64,000 bases of DNA, taken from NCBI RefSeq assembly GCF_000518245.1, contig NZ_KI912406.1, positions 60,681-124,680 of the forward strand, in the 5' to 3' direction. Under the pieces are notes generated by a model. The model had not been told where the DNA came from. It worked only from the letters and a program-made list of their open reading frames with translations, and did no database searches. Every line of letters starts with the position of its first letter. Positions within the stretch are counted from its first letter, which is position 1. Positions 7,173 to 18,315 of this stretch are shown piece after piece. The position numbers were made by a program, and so were the translations under genes. The DNA is from Brachyspira alvinipulli ATCC 51933 (GTDB lineage: Bacteria > Spirochaetota > Brachyspiria > Brachyspirales > Brachyspiraceae).

Positions 7173-10100
7173 ATGGCCAATAACAATCAGATAGATAATA
7201 AAGTATATCCAGAACGAGGGGTAGAGTTCGCAAAAAAGTATAGGATAGAAAATGGACGTGTAAACTTTTCACGTTCTGCTTCCGTAATAGAACCTCCTGA
7301 TCTCCTCGCAATACAGAAAGAGTCATACGAGAGTTTCCTTCAAAAGGATGTACCTGAAAATAAAAGAAAAAATGAAGGTTTGCAGGAAGTATTAACTTCA
7401 ATATTCCCTATAGTAGCTTCTAATGAAAAGATGCAGATAGAATTTATTTCTTACTCTATAGGCGAGCCTAAAATTACAGAAAAAGAGGCTAGAAGAAGAG
7501 ATAAAACTTATGCTTACCCTTTTAAAATAAAAGTACAATTAACCGTAAGAGACCCTGAAAGAATTATAGAGCAAGAAATTTTTGTTGGTGAAATACCAGC
7601 TATGACAGACAGAGGTACATTCATTATTAATGGTGCTGAGCGTGTTGTAGTTTCTCAGATTCATAGATCGCCTGGTGTTGTTTTTAATAGAAGCGACAGA
7701 GATGCAATGTTCGTGGCTAAAATAATCCCGGACAGAGGTACTTGGCTTGAATTTGAGCTTGACACTAAAAAAGACATAATGTATGTTAGAATAGACAGAA
7801 AGAAAAAACTTCCTGTTACTGTATTTTTGAGAGCTATTGGAATAATAACCAATGAAGAAATTTTAAAATTATTTTATGAAGTAGACAATATATCATTAGA
7901 AAAACTTTCAGATGATGAGAAAAAACAAGCATTAATAGGTAAACATTCATATTCTACAGTATTTGATACAGAAAACCCATATGAAATCATATTAAATCCT
8001 GGTGAGCTTATCAATACTAACTTAGCTGAAAGACTTTTAATGAGCGGAATTAAAGAAGTTTCTGTATTAAATATGGATAAGATTAAAGGCAGTTCTACCA
8101 TAATTAATACTTTAGATAAAGATACAACAAAAAATCAAGAAGAAGCATGTACAAAAATTTATAATGTTATAAGACCAGGAGAACCTGCTTTAATAGAAAA
8201 CGTTATAAGAACATGTAATGATTTAGTGTTCGATCCTAAATTATATGCTTTAGGAGATGTAGGACGTTATAAAATTAATAAAAGATTGAACTTCCCTGAA
8301 AGCGAACAGGATAAAGTTTTAAGACATAAAGACATAATAGAAACTATTAGATTTTTAATAAAAGTTTTCATAAACGAAGAACAATTGGATGATATTGACC
8401 ATTTAGGAAATAGACGTGTAAGAAGTGTTGGTGAATTATTAGCTATACAAATAAAACAAGGTTTTGCGAGAATGGAGCGTATAGCTAAAGAAAGAATGCA
8501 AATGCAGGATATGGAGGCAGTAACTCCTCAATCTCTTGTAAGCATAAAACTTATACAGGCAGTAATAAAAGAGTTTTACGGTACAAGCCAATTATCTCAG
8601 TTCATGGATCAGAACAACCCATTATCAGAGATTACACATAAAAGAAGATTGAATGCTTTAGGTCCTGGAGGTCTTACAAGAGACAGAGCAGGTTTTGAAG
8701 TAAGAGACGTACACCATACTCACTATGGTAAAATATGTCCTATTGAAACTCCTGAAGGTCCAAACATCGGACTTATAGTATCTCTTGCAACTTATGCCAA
8801 GATTAATAAGCATGGTTTCTTAGAGACTCCTTATAGAAAAGTTGTTGATGGAAAAGTAACTGATGAAATAGAATACTTAACGGCACATGATGAAGAAAGA
8901 TATCATATTGCTGATGCTAATGCTCCTCTAAATGAAGACGGATCATTTAAAGAAAATCTTATATCCACAAGATATAGAAGTGAATTCCCATATTCTTCAC
9001 CAGATCAGGTGCAGTATATGGACGTTTCTCCTCAGCAGATAGTATCTCTTTCAAGTTCATTAATACCATTCTTAGAGCATGACGACGCTAACAGGGCTTT
9101 GATGGGTTCAAACATGCAACGTCAAAGTGTTCCTTTATTATTCCCAGAAGCTCCTATAGTAGGTACAGGAGTTGAGGCAAAAATATGCCAGCCTGGAACA
9201 GGTATAGCTTTACATGCTAAAAGAGCTGGAAAAGTTATCAAAGTTGTACATGATGAGATAGTAGTTAAGCCTACTAAGCAAAATAGCGATGATGATTTTG
9301 ATGTTTATGAATTAGTAAAATATCAGAGAACTAACCAAGATACTAACTTTCATCAAAGACCAGTTGTTAATGTTGGAGATATGGTTAAAGCAGGCGGATT
9401 ATTAGCTGACGGACCTGCTACAGATCATGGAGAATTGGCATTAGGAAGAAATGTACTTGCTGCTTTCATGATTTTTGAAGGATATAACTTCGAGGACGCT
9501 ATTCTTTTAAGTAAAAGATTAGTACAGGAAGATGTATTTACTTCTATACATATCGAAGAGTTTTCTGTTGAAGCACGTGAAACAAAATTAGATAAAGAAA
9601 ATATTACTAGAGATATACCTAATGTATCAGATGCTGCTTTCAAAAACTTAGATGAAAGAGGCATCGTAAGAATAGGTGCTAAAGTAAAAGCAGGAGATAT
9701 ATTAGTTGGTAAAGTAACTCCTAAGGGAGAAACAGAAATTACACCAGAATACAGACTTCTTCACTCAATATTTGGTGAAAAAGCTAGAGATGTAAAAGAT
9801 ACTTCTTTAAGAGTGCCTCATGGTAAAGATGGTACTGTTATAGATGTAAGAGTATACAGCAGAGAAAACGGCGATGAATTAAAGCCTGGAGTAGAGGAAG
9901 TAGTAAAAGTATTCTTGGCTAAGAAGCGTATAATACAAGAAGGCGATAAAATGGCAGGACGTCACGGTAACAAAGGGGTTGTTGCTAGAATCATGCCTAT
10001 TGAAGATATGCCTTATTTAGAAGACGGTACTCCTATAGATATATGTTTGAATCCTCTTGGTGTACCTTCACGTATGAATATAGGTCAGGTTATTGAGATG

Positions 10101-10694
10101 TTATTAGGATGGTCTGGTCATAAAATGGGACTTAAATATGCTTGTCCTGTATTTGAAGGTCCTAAAGAAGAGGCATTAAGAGAAGCATTTGAATTCAGCG
10201 GTATGAATGTTAATGGAAAGGTAAGACTTTATGACGGAAGAACAGGAGAGCCATTCAAAAATGATGTTGCTGTAGGATACATGTACATGCTTAAACTTAA
10301 TCACTTGGTTGAAGATAAAGTACATGCTAGAAGTACAGGACCTTACTCACTTGTTACTCAGCAGCCTTTGGGAGGTAAATCTCAGTTCGGAGGTCAGAGA
10401 TTAGGAGAGATGGAAGTTTGGGCATTAGAGGCTTATGGAGCTGCTAATATGCTTCAGGAGTTCTTAACTGTTAAATCAGATGATATGACAGGACGTGCTA
10501 GAATATATGAATCTATTGTTAAAGGCGATGTTATATCTTCTCCAGGTATACCGGAAAGCTTTAACGTATTGGTTCAAGAGCTTAGAGGTTTGGGTCTTAA
10601 TATTACTATTCATGATGAAGATGGCAATCAGCTTGCTTCTACTGAAAAAGAACTTAGACAAAAGACTAAAAAACAAACCAAGATTTTTAAATAA
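7173..10694 (+). CDS. rpoB: DNA-directed RNA polymerase subunit beta
   Basis: 1173 residues from ATG at 7173. An in-frame TTG at 7155 is possible, but the GGAG at 7159-7162 fits the ATG and lies inside the longer version. Diagnostic blocks: the rifampicin-region sequence SQLSQFMDQNNPLSEITHKR with LGPGGLTRDRAGFEVRDVH, then GYNFEDAILLS and the C-terminal GGKSQFGGQRLGEMEVWALE. It is the catalytic core subunit that pairs with beta prime encoded 19 bases downstream. Confidence 0.98.
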   Translation: MANNNQIDNKVYPERGVEFAKKYRIENGRVNFSRSASVIEPPDLLAIQKESYESFLQKDVPENKRKNEGLQEVLTSIFPIVASNEKMQIEFISYSIGEPKITEKEARRRDKTYAYPFKIKVQLTVRDPERIIEQEIFVGEIPAMTDRGTFIINGAERVVVSQIHRSPGVVFNRSDRDAMFVAKIIPDRGTWLEFELDTKKDIMYVRIDRKKKLPVTVFLRAIGIITNEEILKLFYEVDNISLEKLSDDEKKQALIGKHSYSTVFDTENPYEIILNPGELINTNLAERLLMSGIKEVSVLNMDKIKGSSTIINTLDKDTTKNQEEACTKIYNVIRPGEPALIENVIRTCNDLVFDPKLYALGDVGRYKINKRLNFPESEQDKVLRHKDIIETIRFLIKVFINEEQLDDIDHLGNRRVRSVGELLAIQIKQGFARMERIAKERMQMQDMEAVTPQSLVSIKLIQAVIKEFYGTSQLSQFMDQNNPLSEITHKRRLNALGPGGLTRDRAGFEVRDVHHTHYGKICPIETPEGPNIGLIVSLATYAKINKHGFLETPYRKVVDGKVTDEIEYLTAHDEERYHIADANAPLNEDGSFKENLISTRYRSEFPYSSPDQVQYMDVSPQQIVSLSSSLIPFLEHDDANRALMGSNMQRQSVPLLFPEAPIVGTGVEAKICQPGTGIALHAKRAGKVIKVVHDEIVVKPTKQNSDDDFDVYELVKYQRTNQDTNFHQRPVVNVGDMVKAGGLLADGPATDHGELALGRNVLAAFMIFEGYNFEDAILLSKRLVQEDVFTSIHIEEFSVEARETKLDKENITRDIPNVSDAAFKNLDERGIVRIGAKVKAGDILVGKVTPKGETEITPEYRLLHSIFGEKARDVKDTSLRVPHGKDGTVIDVRVYSRENGDELKPGVEEVVKVFLAKKRIIQEGDKMAGRHGNKGVVARIMPIEDMPYLEDGTPIDICLNPLGVPSRMNIGQVIEMLLGWSGHKMGLKYACPVFEGPKEEALREAFEFSGMNVNGKVRLYDGRTGEPFKNDVAVGYMYMLKLNHLVEDKVHARSTGPYSLVTQQPLGGKSQFGGQRLGEMEVWALEAYGAANMLQEFLTVKSDDMTGRARIYESIVKGDVISSPGIPESFNVLVQELRGLGLNITIHDEDGNQLASTEKELRQKTKKQTKIFK

Positions 10695-10713
10695 TTAGGA
10701 GAAGTTTAGGTAT

Positions 10714-13700
10714 ATGCAATTTTCAAACTTTGACCAAATAAAAATTAGTATAGCAAGTCCTCAGGTTATGAGAGAATGGAGTTATGGTGAAGTTAAAAAA
10801 CCTGAAACTATCAATTACAGAACTCTAAGACCTGAAAGAGACGGACTTTTTTGTGAAAAGATATTCGGAACTACTAAAGAATATGAATGTTACTGCGGTA
10901 AGTTCAAAAGTATTCGTTATAAAGGTGTAGTTTGCGATAAATGCGGTGTTGAAGTTACTCATTTTAAGGTAAGACGTGAGAGAATGGGGCATATAGAATT
11001 AGCTGCTCCTGTTGCTCATATTTGGTACTATAGAAATACTCCTTCAAGAATAGGACTTCTTCTTAATATGAACATTGCCCATTTAAGAAGCGTGCTTTAT
11101 TTTGAAAGATATGTTGTTATTGATCCAGGTGATAGTGCTTATTCTAAAGGTGATCTTTTAACAGAAGATGAATATAATGAAAGTTTAGATAGATATGGCG
11201 ATAATATAAGGATTGGTATTGGTGCTGAAGGCATTAGAGATATGCTTAAAGACCTTGATATGGATGAGGAAATCAGAAAACTTAGAGAGGAAATGATTAA
11301 AAAAGGTGAAAAGAGTGATAGGCGTTTAAGAAAGCGTCTTGAAATCTTTGAAGACTTTAAATCAAGCGGAAATGATCCTACTTGGATGATACTTGATGTA
11401 GTTCCTGTAATACCTCCTGATTTGAGACCAATGGTTCAGCTTGACGGCGGAAGATTTGCTACTTCAGATTTGAATGATTTATATAGAAGAGTAATAAATA
11501 GAAATATCCGTTTAAGAAGATTATTGGTTTTAAGAGCTCCTGATATTATCATTAGAAATGAAAAGAGGATGTTACAAGAAGCAGTTGATGCTTTATTTGA
11601 TAACAGCAGAAGAAAGAAAGTAGTTAAAGGACCAGGCAACAGACCTTTAAAATCTCTTTCTGATATGCTTAAAGGTAAGCAGGGACGTTTCCGTCAAAAC
11701 CTTTTAGGTAAACGTGTTGACTATTCAGGACGTTCAGTTATTGTTGCAGGTCCTAGATTAAAAATGCATCAATGTGGACTTCCTAAAAAAATGGCTGTAG
11801 AGTTATTCAAGCCGTTCATAATGAAAAAATTAGTTGAAATTAATTCAGCTCATAATATAAAAAGTGCAAAAAGATTTGTTGAAGAGGGAAGAGAAGAAGT
11901 TTGGGGTGTATTGGAAGATATCGCTAAAGAACATCCGGTACTTTTAAACAGAGCCCCTACACTTCACAGACTTGGTATTCAGGCATTTGAACCTGTACTT
12001 GTTGAAGGAAAAGCAATTCAGCTTCACCCATTAGTATGTCACGCTTATAATGCTGACTTTGACGGTGACCAGATGGCTGTTCATACTCCTTTATCAGCAG
12101 AATCTCAAATTGAAGCTTGGACTTTGATGCTTGCTCCTCATAATATATTGAACCCTGCTAACGGAGAACCTATTGTTAACCCTACACAGGATATAGTTCT
12201 TGGTATAAGCTATTTAACTAAATTGAGAACAGGTATTAAAGGTGAAGGAAAGATGTTCTCTTCTCCTAAGGATGCATTGCTTGCTTATGATAATAATTTG
12301 GTTGAGCTTGAATCCAGAATTAAAGTATTAATGAAAAATAAAGATACTGGGGAAGAAAGTTTTGTTGAAACTTCTGTTGGAAGATTAAAATTTAATGAAG
12401 TTATACCAGAAGATTTCAGATATCAAAACAGAGAATTTAACAGTAAAGATTTAGCTAAATTCATTCATGAAGTATATTTAAGACATGGTACAGCAGTAAC
12501 AGTTAATATGCTTGATGATATTAAAGAGCTTGGTTATCAAAGTGCTACAGTATTTGCTTCTACTATTTCTATTGCGGATATACTTATACCTCCAATGAAA
12601 AAACAAGAAATTGAAGAGGCTACTAAACAAGTAGAGTTCATTGAAAACCAATATCAGAACGGTGTTATCACTACAGATGAGAAAAAGCAGAAAGTTATCG
12701 ACCTTTGGACTACTGTTGAAGGTAAAATAACAGAAGCTATGATGGATAATTTAAGACAAGACCAAGACGGATTCAATCCGGTTTATATAATGGCTGATTC
12801 AGGAGCTAGAGGTTCTAAGCAGCAGATAAGACAGCTTGCTAGTATGAGAGGTTTGATGGCTAAGCCTTCTGGAGAGATTATCGAGCTTCCTATTATATCA
12901 AACTTTAAAGAAGGTCTTACAGTGCAGGAATACTTTATTTCTACACACGGTGCTAGAAAAGGACTTGCAGATACAGCATTAAAAACTTCTAATGCTGGTT
13001 ATTTAACTAGAAGATTAGTAGACGTTGCAATAGGGGTTGTAGTTTCTGAGCATGACTGCGGAACTGTTAAAGGTATTAGTATTGAAGCTATAAAAGACGG
13101 TGATGAAATTAAAAAATCTCTTAAAGAACGTGTTGTAGGTTTCTTTACAAGTGAGCATATTTACAATCCTGTTACTAAAGAACTTATATGTTCTGCTAAT
13201 ACTGAAATAACAGAAGAGATAGGTACTATAATAGAAAAAGCTGGTATTGAAAAAATAAATATAAGACATCCTCTTACTTGCGAAAGCAGAATGGGTGTTT
13301 GTCAGAAATGTTACGGCAGAAGCTTATCTACTAATACACTTGCTTCTATTGGTGAGGCTGTTGGTGTTGTTGCCGCTCAAAGTATTGGTCAGCCTGGTAC
13401 ACAGCTTACGATGAGAACTTTCCACATCGGAGGTGTTGCTACTCAGATGGTTGAAGAAAATGAAGTTAAAGTTAACTATCCTATATATATAGAGCAATTC
13501 TCTAACTATGTTGTACAGCCTAATGGTGTAAAAATTACAGCAAGGAAGGGAGACTTAATTATCAGACGTGTATTAGAGAAATGGGAAAAATCTTCTATAA
13601 AAGATGTTTTAGCTGAAAATAATGCTAAAATTCTTATAGGTGATGTTATAGCTAATACTAAAGATGGTTCTGAAATTAAAGCTACTTATAATGGAACATT

Positions 13701-14919
13701 CAAAATGACAGATGATGATAAATATATAATGATCACTGGTTCTAAGCATGAAAAATCTATTAAAGTAGGAAGTGAATATAAAGTTGATGAGCATGTATTT
13801 ATAGAAGCTAATACAGTTATTGCTAGTTTTGATAGTTATAATGAACCTATCATTTCTGAAAAATCAGGTGTTGTTAGATATCAGGATATTGAACTCGGCA
13901 GCACAATGGTAGAGGAAATAGACGAACAGACAGGTAATAAAACATATATAATCAGAGAAGTAAAAAATGAAAACAAACAGCCTAAAATCTTGATTACAGG
14001 AGAAGGCGATCCGTTTGAAACAGATATACCTAATGGTGCTCAGCTTATGGTTGAAAATAATGCCAAAGTTGAAGTAGGAGAGGTTATTGCTAAAACTACT
14101 CGTATACAGCAAAAGAGTAGGGATATTACAGGAGGTCTTCCAAGAGTACAGGAATTGCTTGAAGCTCAGAAACCTAAAGATACTGCTATTATTGCTGGTA
14201 TTGATGGAGAGGTTGAAATAGGCGGTTCTCATAAGGGTAAAAAAGTAGTTAAAATCAGAAATGAATTTGATGAAACTAAACACTTAGTACCTCATGGTAA
14301 AATGCTCTTAGTAAGAAATGGAGACTATGTAAAAACAGGTACTCAGTTATGTGCTGGTAAAATAAACCCTCATGATATATTGGAAACTCAGGGAGATTTA
14401 GCTTTACAAACTTACTTACTTGAAGAAATTCAAGCTGTATATAATCAGCAGGGTGTAGGTATTAATGATAAGCACTTTGCTCTTATTATTAGACAAATGC
14501 TTAGAAGACTTGAGATTACAGATCCTGGCGATACTAAATATATTGTTGGTCAGTATGTTGATAAATATGAGTTTGAAGAAGAGAATAAACGCTATGAAGA
14601 GGCAGGCGGTTCCCCAGCAAGCGGTAAGCCGGTACTTTTAGGCTTGACTAAAGCTGCTCTTAATACAGAAAGCTTTATATCTTCTGCTTCATTCCAAGAA
14701 ACAACTAAAGTATTAACTAATGCTGCTATTAAAGGTAAAGTTGATAAATTGCTTGGATTAAAAGAAAATGTTATTATAGGTCACTTGATACCTGCAGGTA
14801 CCGGAGTTAAACTTTATAACAAACTCCATGTATATAATAAAGAAAGCGGTGATTTGGATAAGAAAGATAATATAGATAGTGCTTCAAAAGAAGAAGAAGT
14901 TATACAAATAACCGTATAA
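10714..14919 (+). CDS. rpoC: DNA-directed RNA polymerase subunit beta prime
   Basis: 1401 residues. The N-terminal zinc-binding region (CYCGKF then CDKCGVEV) is intact. The active-site Mg-binding loop [12 protein letters not shown] lies near residue 446. The bridge/trigger region ([30 protein letters not shown]) and the second zinc cluster ([13 protein letters not shown]) are present. AGGAG lies upstream. It ends before a strong terminator that closes the block. Confidence 0.98.
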   Translation: MQFSNFDQIKISIASPQVMREWSYGEVKKPETINYRTLRPERDGLFCEKIFGTTKEYECYCGKFKSIRYKGVVCDKCGVEVTHFKVRRERMGHIELAAPVAHIWYYRNTPSRIGLLLNMNIAHLRSVLYFERYVVIDPGDSAYSKGDLLTEDEYNESLDRYGDNIRIGIGAEGIRDMLKDLDMDEEIRKLREEMIKKGEKSDRRLRKRLEIFEDFKSSGNDPTWMILDVVPVIPPDLRPMVQLDGGRFATSDLNDLYRRVINRNIRLRRLLVLRAPDIIIRNEKRMLQEAVDALFDNSRRKKVVKGPGNRPLKSLSDMLKGKQGRFRQNLLGKRVDYSGRSVIVAGPRLKMHQCGLPKKMAVELFKPFIMKKLVEINSAHNIKSAKRFVEEGREEVWGVLEDIAKEHPVLLNRAPTLHRLGIQAFEPVLVEGKAIQLHPLVCHAYNADFDGDQMAVHTPLSAESQIEAWTLMLAPHNILNPANGEPIVNPTQDIVLGISYLTKLRTGIKGEGKMFSSPKDALLAYDNNLVELESRIKVLMKNKDTGEESFVETSVGRLKFNEVIPEDFRYQNREFNSKDLAKFIHEVYLRHGTAVTVNMLDDIKELGYQSATVFASTISIADILIPPMKKQEIEEATKQVEFIENQYQNGVITTDEKKQKVIDLWTTVEGKITEAMMDNLRQDQDGFNPVYIMADSGARGSKQQIRQLASMRGLMAKPSGEIIELPIISNFKEGLTVQEYFISTHGARKGLADTALKTSNAGYLTRRLVDVAIGVVVSEHDCGTVKGISIEAIKDGDEIKKSLKERVVGFFTSEHIYNPVTKELICSANTEITEEIGTIIEKAGIEKINIRHPLTCESRMGVCQKCYGRSLSTNTLASIGEAVGVVAAQSIGQPGTQLTMRTFHIGGVATQMVEENEVKVNYPIYIEQFSNYVVQPNGVKITARKGDLIIRRVLEKWEKSSIKDVLAENNAKILIGDVIANTKDGSEIKATYNGTFKMTDDDKYIMITGSKHEKSIKVGSEYKVDEHVFIEANTVIASFDSYNEPIISEKSGVVRYQDIELGSTMVEEIDEQTGNKTYIIREVKNENKQPKILITGEGDPFETDIPNGAQLMVENNAKVEVGEVIAKTTRIQQKSRDITGGLPRVQELLEAQKPKDTAIIAGIDGEVEIGGSHKGKKVVKIRNEFDETKHLVPHGKMLLVRNGDYVKTGTQLCAGKINPHDILETQGDLALQTYLLEEIQAVYNQQGVGINDKHFALIIRQMLRRLEITDPGDTKYIVGQYVDKYEFEEENKRYEEAGGSPASGKPVLLGLTKAALNTESFISSASFQETTKVLTNAAIKGKVDKLLGLKENVIIGHLIPAGTGVKLYNKLHVYNKESGDLDKKDNIDSASKEEEVIQITV

Positions 14920-14936
14920 TAATTAATATAAAAATT

Positions 14937-14973
14937 AAGAGGTTTTCATAATTTTTATGAGAGCCTCTTTTTT
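14937..14973 (+). terminator. Strong intrinsic terminator after rpoC
   Basis: Left arm 14937-14951 and right arm 14955-14969 pair over 15 bp (two G-U) around a TTT loop, followed by six T. Nothing intervenes between it and the rpoC stop. Confidence 0.92.
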
Positions 14974-14992
14974 AAAATAAAGTGAAATAAAA

Positions 14993-15931
14993 ATGATAAA
15001 AAAAATTAATAAAATGCCTTTAGCCCTTACAGGCTTGGCACTTGGTGTAGGCGGTATATTTAATGCTTGGACTATATTTACAGGTATTAAATATTTTGCT
15101 TATATTGGTGCTTTAATCTCATCTATTTTGATATTAACAATTATAACAAAAATATTTTCATCATTCGGAGATTTTCTTAATGATTTGAAGCATCCTGTTG
15201 CAGGAAGTACAATACCTACTCTTGATATGGCTGTTATGGTTATATCTTCTTCTGTTGTACAATTTGTTAAGCCTCTTGGAATAGCTATGTGGTTTATTGC
15301 TATAGCTGTTCATACAATATTTGCATTTACATTTATATCTCATAGAATAAACTTAAAAGATTTGCATCATGTACTGCCTAGCTGGTTTGTTCCTCCAGTA
15401 GGTATAGTTGTTGCTGCTGTTACTGGTTCTAATATGGGATTTCCGCAAGTGTCTCAGGTAATAGTTTACATTGGTACAGCTCTATATATTATTTTATTTC
15501 CATTTATATTTTATAGAATTATTTTCCATGAGCCTTTAGCTGATGATAAGTTTCCAGCTTTTGCTGTAATGGGAGCTCCTGCTAATCTTTGTCTTTGCGG
15601 ATATTTGACAGCTTTTCAAACATACAATACTGCTTTGCTTAATTTTCTTTTGGGGTTAGGATTATTTACGACATTTAAAGTTTATTTATCTCTTATAAGA
15701 GCATTTAGAATAAAGTTTATTCCATTATTTGCAGCATACACTTTCCCATTGGCAGTAGGTGCTCAGGCTTTGCTTAAATATGCAAATTATTCAAAAAGTA
15801 TTAATGGTGAATATTATCTTATATGGCATTATATTGCTTTATTTGAACTCATAGTAGCAAGTTTAATGGTTCTTTGGGTATTTATCAATATGATGTCTTT
15901 TGTACATAAAAATGTTGTAAAATCTAGTTAA
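14993..15931 (+). CDS. TDT-family (TehA/SLAC1-like) membrane transporter
   Basis: 312 residues with about ten hydrophobic helices. The opening MPLALTGLALGVGGIFNAW and the later HPVAGSTIPTLDMAVM are characteristic of the tellurite-resistance/dicarboxylate transporter family, which includes TehA and plant SLAC1 anion channels. Substrate cannot be read from sequence; an anion or C4-dicarboxylate is likely by family. It starts 20 bases after the rpoC terminator, so it needs its own promoter, which I do not see clearly. Confidence 0.82.
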   Translation: MIKKINKMPLALTGLALGVGGIFNAWTIFTGIKYFAYIGALISSILILTIITKIFSSFGDFLNDLKHPVAGSTIPTLDMAVMVISSSVVQFVKPLGIAMWFIAIAVHTIFAFTFISHRINLKDLHHVLPSWFVPPVGIVVAAVTGSNMGFPQVSQVIVYIGTALYIILFPFIFYRIIFHEPLADDKFPAFAVMGAPANLCLCGYLTAFQTYNTALLNFLLGLGLFTTFKVYLSLIRAFRIKFIPLFAAYTFPLAVGAQALLKYANYSKSINGEYYLIWHYIALFELIVASLMVLWVFINMMSFVHKNVVKSS

Positions 15932-15954
15932 TAAGTTATTGGATTGATTTAATT

Positions 15955-16896
15955 ATGGAAATATTAGAAGAATGCAGAAAAATAGTTTCTAATGGAAACA
16001 ATAAAGAATTAGTAGAAAAAACAGAATATTCTGATAATTTTATTAAGGCTATGATAGAAACAGATAACTTTAACATTTTATACAATATGCTTGATGATGA
16101 ATATTCTAAGGATTTATTTAAAAAAATTATAAGATATAGATACATGCTTGCATTTTATCCTGAAGTTCATCAAAACATAAAAAAAGAAATTATGTTTAGT
16201 TTGAAATACGGCACAATATCTACATATAAATGGCTTAGCAAAATAATATCATTGTTAATTTTCAAAAGAATGTCTTTGCCTAAAGAGATAGGAGCTTTTG
16301 CCTTATTTCATATATTTGATATGAAGCAGTATGATGTGAAAGATGTTTTTGAAGTTAATAATGACAGTGTGATATTTGATATTGGAGCTTGGAAGGGTGA
16401 TTCTGCTTATTTCTTTTCAAAGAAGTGTTCTAATGATGCTAAAATTTATGCTTTTGAACCCGATGCCAATGCTTATGAAGCATTGAAATGTGTGAAAGAA
16501 AAATATAAATTAAATAATGTTATATTAGAGAATGTACTTTTTTCAAATAGAGAAGAAACTATTGATTTTGTTTCAATGATTCCTAATACTCCTGTTGTAA
16601 AAATGAATGCTGTTACTGTGGATAAATTTGTAAATGATAATAATATAAATAGAATAGATTATATAAAAATGGATGTAGAATGTGCTGAGCAGCATATATT
16701 AGAAGGTGCTAAAGAGACAATAAAAAAATTTAGACCTTCTCTTGCTATTGCCGTATATCATGGCGGTAAATTATTTATGGAAGATTTCTATAAAGTTCCA
16801 ATATTCGTAAAAGAAATTACCGAAGGATATAAATATTATATACGTACATTTTCTCCTTGGGGAGGGGAGACTATCCTTTTTTGCAAACCTAGATAA
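15955..16896 (+). CDS. FkbM-family SAM-dependent methyltransferase
   Basis: 313 residues. The C-terminal half carries a class I methyltransferase fold: glycine motif FDIGAWKGDSAYF at 141-153, acidic YAFEPDANAYEALK, then IDYIKMDVECAEQHILEGAK and LAIAVYHGG, the FkbM signature order. The N-terminal 130 residues are unassigned helices. FkbM enzymes commonly O-methylate sugars or polyketides; the substrate here is unknown. Ribosome-binding site is weak. Located 23 bases downstream of the transporter. Confidence 0.85.
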   Translation: MEILEECRKIVSNGNNKELVEKTEYSDNFIKAMIETDNFNILYNMLDDEYSKDLFKKIIRYRYMLAFYPEVHQNIKKEIMFSLKYGTISTYKWLSKIISLLIFKRMSLPKEIGAFALFHIFDMKQYDVKDVFEVNNDSVIFDIGAWKGDSAYFFSKKCSNDAKIYAFEPDANAYEALKCVKEKYKLNNVILENVLFSNREETIDFVSMIPNTPVVKMNAVTVDKFVNDNNINRIDYIKMDVECAEQHILEGAKETIKKFRPSLAIAVYHGGKLFMEDFYKVPIFVKEITEGYKYYIRTFSPWGGETILFCKPR

Positions 16897-16924
16897 AACA
16901 TAAGAAATATGTTATAATATGATG

Positions 16925-16952
16925 TTGACTTTTTATAACTATTTTATAAAAT
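16925..16952 (+). promoter_or_regulatory. Probable promoter for bactofilin
   Basis: TTGACT (16925-16930), 16-base spacer, TAAAAT (16947-16952), 28 bases before the bactofilin start. Confidence 0.4.
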
Positions 16953-16980
16953 CGAATATATAATATTGGAGATTTAATTT

Positions 16981-17427
16981 ATGGCAAAAAGAGATATAAT
17001 AAATAGTGTAATAGGGGAAGGCTCTTCTTTTAAAGGTACTTTTGTTGTTCAAGGTTCTTTCCAAATAGATGGAAAATTTGAAGGTGAATTAAAAATTGAC
17101 GGGCATTTAATTATAGGAACTAATGGTAAAGTGAAAACCAGCACCATAATAACAGACAGCATAACTATAGCTGGTACATTAATTGGTAATATTGATGCGA
17201 AAAAAGAGGTTATCTTGATAGAGACAGGAAGAGTATTAGGAAATATTGAAGCTCCTAAAATAGATGTTGGAGAAGGTGCTGTTATTCAAGGAGAAATGAC
17301 CATTACCGGAGGTCAGAAAAAAGATATTACAAAAATTGTTCAGGAGTCTTTTACCGGTGTGTCAAGTTTGGATGATGAAAATAATAATCAGGAAGTACAG
17401 AATAATAATTCATCAGGTAGTTTTTAA
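16981..17427 (+). CDS. Bactofilin (polymer-forming cytoskeletal protein)
   Basis: 148 residues. The centre is a right-handed beta-helix of short hydrophobic repeats (GSFQIDGKFEGELKIDGHLI, then SITIAGTLIGNIDAKKEVIL). It is flanked by a short N-terminus and a polar Asn/Ser-rich tail, as in bactofilins. These polymerise without nucleotide and scaffold cell-wall or shape enzymes; spirochaetes need one for helical or straight cell form. GGAG lies 9 bases before ATG. map follows after 11 bases. Confidence 0.92.
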   Translation: MAKRDIINSVIGEGSSFKGTFVVQGSFQIDGKFEGELKIDGHLIIGTNGKVKTSTIITDSITIAGTLIGNIDAKKEVILIETGRVLGNIEAPKIDVGEGAVIQGEMTITGGQKKDITKIVQESFTGVSSLDDENNNQEVQNNNSSGSF

Positions 17428-17438
17428 AGGTATGAAAA

Positions 17439-18233
17439 ATGGCTATTAAAATTAAGACACAATCAGAAATTAATTTAATGCGTGAAAGCGGACATATATT
17501 AGCTAATGTATTTAAAGAAGTAGAAAAGATAGTTCAGCCTGGTATTTCTACTAAGGAAATAGATAAATTTGTATATGATTATATAAGAAAACATAATGCT
17601 AAACCATCATTTAAAGGTTACGGAAATCCTCCTTTTCCCGGATCAATATGTTCTTCTATTAACAATGAAATAATACATGGAATACCAAGTAAAAAGAAGA
17701 TATTAAAAGAGGGAGATATTATAGGGCTTGATATAGGAGTATATTATAAAGGATATCATTCCGACAGAGCATTTACATTCAAAGTAGGAAATGTGTCTGA
17801 AGAAGCTTCAAGACTTATAGATGTAACTATGGAATCATTTTTTAATGGAATAAAGCAGATTAAAGACGGTGTTCATTTAGGGGATGTATCGTATGCAATA
17901 CAAAAAACTGCTGAAGATGCAGGATATTCTCTTGTAAGAGAGTTTCAAGGTCATGGAGTAGGTGCTAATTTGCATGAAGAGCCTCCGGTACCAAACAGAG
18001 GTAAAGCTGGTACAGGGCCTATATTAAAGACAAATATGGTTATAGCAATAGAGCCTATGGTAAATATGGGGCATCATTCTATTTTGATAGAAGATGATGA
18101 TTGGACTATAATAACTAAAGATGGTTCATTATCTGCCCATTATGAACATACTGTAGCAGTTAAAGAAAATGGAGTAGAGATATTAACCGCTTTGGAAGAT
18201 GATCCTATAGTTAATAAATATATGAACAGTTAA
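17439..18233 (+). CDS. map: Methionine aminopeptidase, type I
   Basis: 264 residues. The five metal ligands are readable: D98 (GLDIGV), D109 (HSDRAF), H172 (GHGVG), E205 (AIEPM) and E236 (YEHTVAV), plus H80 in the substrate pocket. No N-terminal extension, hence type Ia. It removes the initiator Met from nascent proteins. It is immediately downstream of bactofilin and probably co-transcribed. Confidence 0.95.
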   Translation: MAIKIKTQSEINLMRESGHILANVFKEVEKIVQPGISTKEIDKFVYDYIRKHNAKPSFKGYGNPPFPGSICSSINNEIIHGIPSKKKILKEGDIIGLDIGVYYKGYHSDRAFTFKVGNVSEEASRLIDVTMESFFNGIKQIKDGVHLGDVSYAIQKTAEDAGYSLVREFQGHGVGANLHEEPPVPNRGKAGTGPILKTNMVIAIEPMVNMGHHSILIEDDDWTIITKDGSLSAHYEHTVAVKENGVEILTALEDDPIVNKYMNS

Positions 18234-18315
18234 CATATTTATAATAAAATTAATAATGTAAAATGATTTTATACCGATAAACTATAAAAAGATAATTTTA
18301 TTTTTATGAATTTGT